From assembly GCA_964519535.1 (NCBI GenBank), contig CAZFIR010000258.1, forward strand, positions 1-6,155: a stretch of DNA of 6,155 nucleotides, given 5' to 3'. Source of the DNA: CAYWLI01 sp964519535. GTDB taxonomy: Bacteria > Desulfobacterota > B13-G15 > RBG-16-54-18. Positions within the stretch are counted from its first letter, which is position 1; each line of letters starts with the position of its first letter. Below are positions 4,894 through 6,155 of the stretch, piece by piece. Position numbers and translations under genes: made by a program. The notes under the pieces were generated by a model that saw nothing but the letters and a program-made list of their open reading frames with translations, did no database searches and was not told the DNA's origin.

Positions 4894-5406
4894 TTAGAGG
4901 GAGATCTTGGTGTGGCACCGCGGGCAGAAGTGATATCCCTTGTGGTCAGTGTCCCCCAGGGTGTTGGAGAAGTACATCACACATCGGGGGTCTGGACAGT
5001 GTTCGAGACCTTCAGTATGACCCAGCTCATGTACCGCTTCCTTGGCCGCCCGTAGGCGCAAAAGGCTGGGATCGGGTGCAAGTCCGTAGAAATCCTGCCG
5101 CAAGCGGGTGAGGGTTATCAAAGCCCTTCGTCCTTCCGGGTCAGCCAAACCAAAAATGAAATTGAGCCTCGACGCAAAGAGATCTTGATCCACGATCCCT
5201 AATACTCGTTCGTCGGCCTTCCCCTCTTGCAAGGTCAGCAGCAGCGAACCAGCGTTGTACTGGCCGCGGAGAGGTTCATAGGTCCAGACGGGCATCGAGA
5301 TTGTTGATGCGAAGTTGACCTCCGTGCCGAAGACCTCCTGCAATCTCTCCTTCAGCTCCGTCAAGACCTCTTGGGATACTCGCTCAAAGGGTACCAGGGT
5401 GATCAT
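4894..5406 (-). CDS. amzA: Archaemetzincin zinc metalloprotease (peptidase family M54)
   Basis: A 170-residue cytoplasmic metzincin-type peptidase. The catalytic motif HELGHTEGLEH (126-136) supplies three zinc-binding histidines (H126, H130, H136) and the general base E127. The family signature follows at once: C137, C142, V143-M144 (the metzincin Met-turn), then FSN, a TDHK segment and C161-P-R-C164. In solved archaemetzincins the four cysteines bind a second, structural zinc. The start of the protein (MITLVPFERVSQEVL) matches the usual beginning of the family, and the length is typical, so the gene is complete. The ATG lacks a good Shine-Dalgarno sequence; a GC-rich hairpin (5438-5455) lies 32 bases upstream. 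Archaemetzincins occur in most archaea and vertebrates and only some bacteria, including deltaproteobacteria; physiological substrates are unknown. It lies 97 bases downstream of the HEAT-repeat gene and is codirectional with it. Confidence 0.95.
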   Translation of the reverse strand: MITLVPFERVSQEVLTELKERLQEVFGTEVNFASTISMPVWTYEPLRGQYNAGSLLLTLQEGKADERVLGIVDQDLFASRLNFIFGLADPEGRRALITLTRLRQDFYGLAPDPSLLRLRAAKEAVHELGHTEGLEHCPDPRCVMYFSNTLGDTDHKGYHFCPRCHTKISL

Positions 5407-5437
5407 CTTTGTGCAGCCCGGGAAATGTGGGATAAAG

Positions 5438-5455
5438 GCGGGGAATGCACCCCGC
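5438..5455 (-). terminator. Short GC-rich hairpin between the HEAT-repeat gene and amzA
   Basis: GCGGGG and CCCCGC form a six-base-pair stem around a six-base loop. On the minus strand it is followed by CTTTAT. It lies about 50 bases after the HEAT-repeat stop and 32 bases before the amzA ATG. It may be a weak terminator or part of the amzA leader; the U tract is too short to decide. Confidence 0.4.
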
Positions 5456-5503
5456 TACGCGTGGGAAGACGTGCTTAATCCACCTTCTCCGGCTCGATAT
5501 GCC

Positions 5504-6155
5504 TCATTGTTTTTTCTCAAAGAGATGTCGGTTACGCTCCCTGTCCTCTACCGTCACGAGGTTCCCCAGCACGCTCTCTATCGTATCCTGCGGGTGTCTC
5601 ATCTTCATTCGTGCCTCGATGTCCAGTAGGTCCATGATGTCATACTTCTGGTAATCCAAAATCAGGTCGTATTCTTCGTTTATCCTCTGGGCAACCTGTG
5701 CCATTTCTGTGAGCAAGGGTGTCTTGTGTGCATCCGCAATGAACGTCTGTTTCTGCGTTTTTATGGGGGGCTTCACTGGCGCTTCTCCCCTGATCTGCAC
5801 CAGTGCCTGCTCGGCTGCAAAGCGGACATAGGACTGGGCATCACGTGACGCTACCTCCTCGAGAGGGCCGATGGCCTGTGAACCCCCGCTTCTGCCGAGG
5901 GATGCGGCTGCGTTCATCCTCACCAAAGGGTTGTCATTCTTCAGCGCCGTGATGATCAGCTTCATCGCTTCATCGCCGCCTATGTTCTCCAAGGCCCAGA
6001 GGGTATTCATCCGTACAAACTCATCGGAATCTTGGAGCATCTTCTCCAGCGGCTTTACCGCTCGAGAATCTCCGATCTCTCCCAAGGCCTTAGTCACCTC
6101 CCGGCGCACTCCTTCATCCTCATCCCGCAGTGCCTCGATCAAGGCCTCCACCGCC
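5504..6155 (-). CDS. HEAT-repeat (PBS-lyase-like) protein, C-terminal part
   Basis: The frame is open to the right edge, so the N-terminus is missing; 216 residues are visible. A GTG at 6149-6151 is only an internal valine within a repeat. About four HEAT repeats of about 31 residues follow one another (about 1-31, 32-62, 63-93, 94-124), each with the pattern A(V/M/I)xxLxxxL...D...VRxxAxxALGxxG. The glycine-aspartate end and the VR in the second helix are typical of PBS-lyase-type HEAT repeats, which act as protein-binding scaffolds. After a proline- and lysine-rich linker (about 125-137, PVKPPIKTQKQ) comes a charged helical tail of about 80 residues with YDLILDYQKYDIMDLLDIEA (about 162-181), which I do not recognise. 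No enzymatic role is implied. The amzA gene follows after 97 bases. Confidence 0.88.
   Translation of the reverse strand, partial: AVEALIEALRDEDEGVRREVTKALGEIGDSRAVKPLEKMLQDSDEFVRMNTLWALENIGGDEAMKLIITALKNDNPLVRMNAAASLGRSGGSQAIGPLEEVASRDAQSYVRFAAEQALVQIRGEAPVKPPIKTQKQTFIADAHKTPLLTEMAQVAQRINEEYDLILDYQKYDIMDLLDIEARMKMRHPQDTIESVLGNLVTVEDRERNRHLFEKKQ

Noticed and set aside
5504..6155. Tandem DNA repeats suggested by the repetitive protein at the right edge
   Set aside because: The repetition is at protein level (HEAT repeats of about 31 residues); the nucleotide copies are too diverged to annotate as a DNA repeat.

Overview
The window looks like part of a chromosome from an anaerobic, fatty-acid- or aromatic-acid-using bacterium, most likely of the sulfate-reducing or syntrophic Deltaproteobacteria type (Desulfobacterota). 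This is inferred from gene content: two DUF169 proteins, an acyl-CoA dehydrogenase divergent from a short-chain dehydrogenase, and a bacterial archaemetzincin. Leaders carry strong Shine-Dalgarno sites and sigma70-like promoters. I see no tRNA, rRNA, CRISPR array, insertion sequence or phage gene.

Left part (1-1183, minus strand): the 5' end of a DUF169 gene runs off the left edge. Upstream of it, in the same direction, is a complete classical SDR oxidoreductase (359-1183), with a 221-base gap between them.

Centre (1184-3218): an AT-rich divergent control region of about 400 bases separates the SDR from a plus-strand acyl-CoA dehydrogenase (1586-2824). The dehydrogenase has a clear promoter and Shine-Dalgarno site. 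On the SDR side there is a strong hairpin followed by six U residues inside the presumed SDR leader, which suggests attenuation or an operator. A strong stem-loop follows the dehydrogenase. After it comes a convergent, apparently non-coding stretch (2941-3218) that I could not assign.

Right part (3219-6155, minus strand): a three-gene unit is transcribed from a near-consensus promoter at 4784-4813. It comprises an unrecognised 112-residue helical protein, an unrecognised 111-residue protein starting at TTG with a 4-base overlap, and a second, complete DUF169 protein. Upstream lie an archaemetzincin metalloprotease (amzA, 4894-5406) and the 3' part of a HEAT-repeat protein (5504 to the right edge).

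The SDR and acyl-CoA dehydrogenase could supply two oxidation steps of a beta-oxidation-like route (acyl-CoA to enoyl-CoA, hydroxyacyl-CoA to ketoacyl-CoA); the substrate cannot be read from the sequence. The best candidate for something undescribed is the unit of two unknown small proteins plus DUF169, with a different DUF169 gene on the other side of the catabolic pair.
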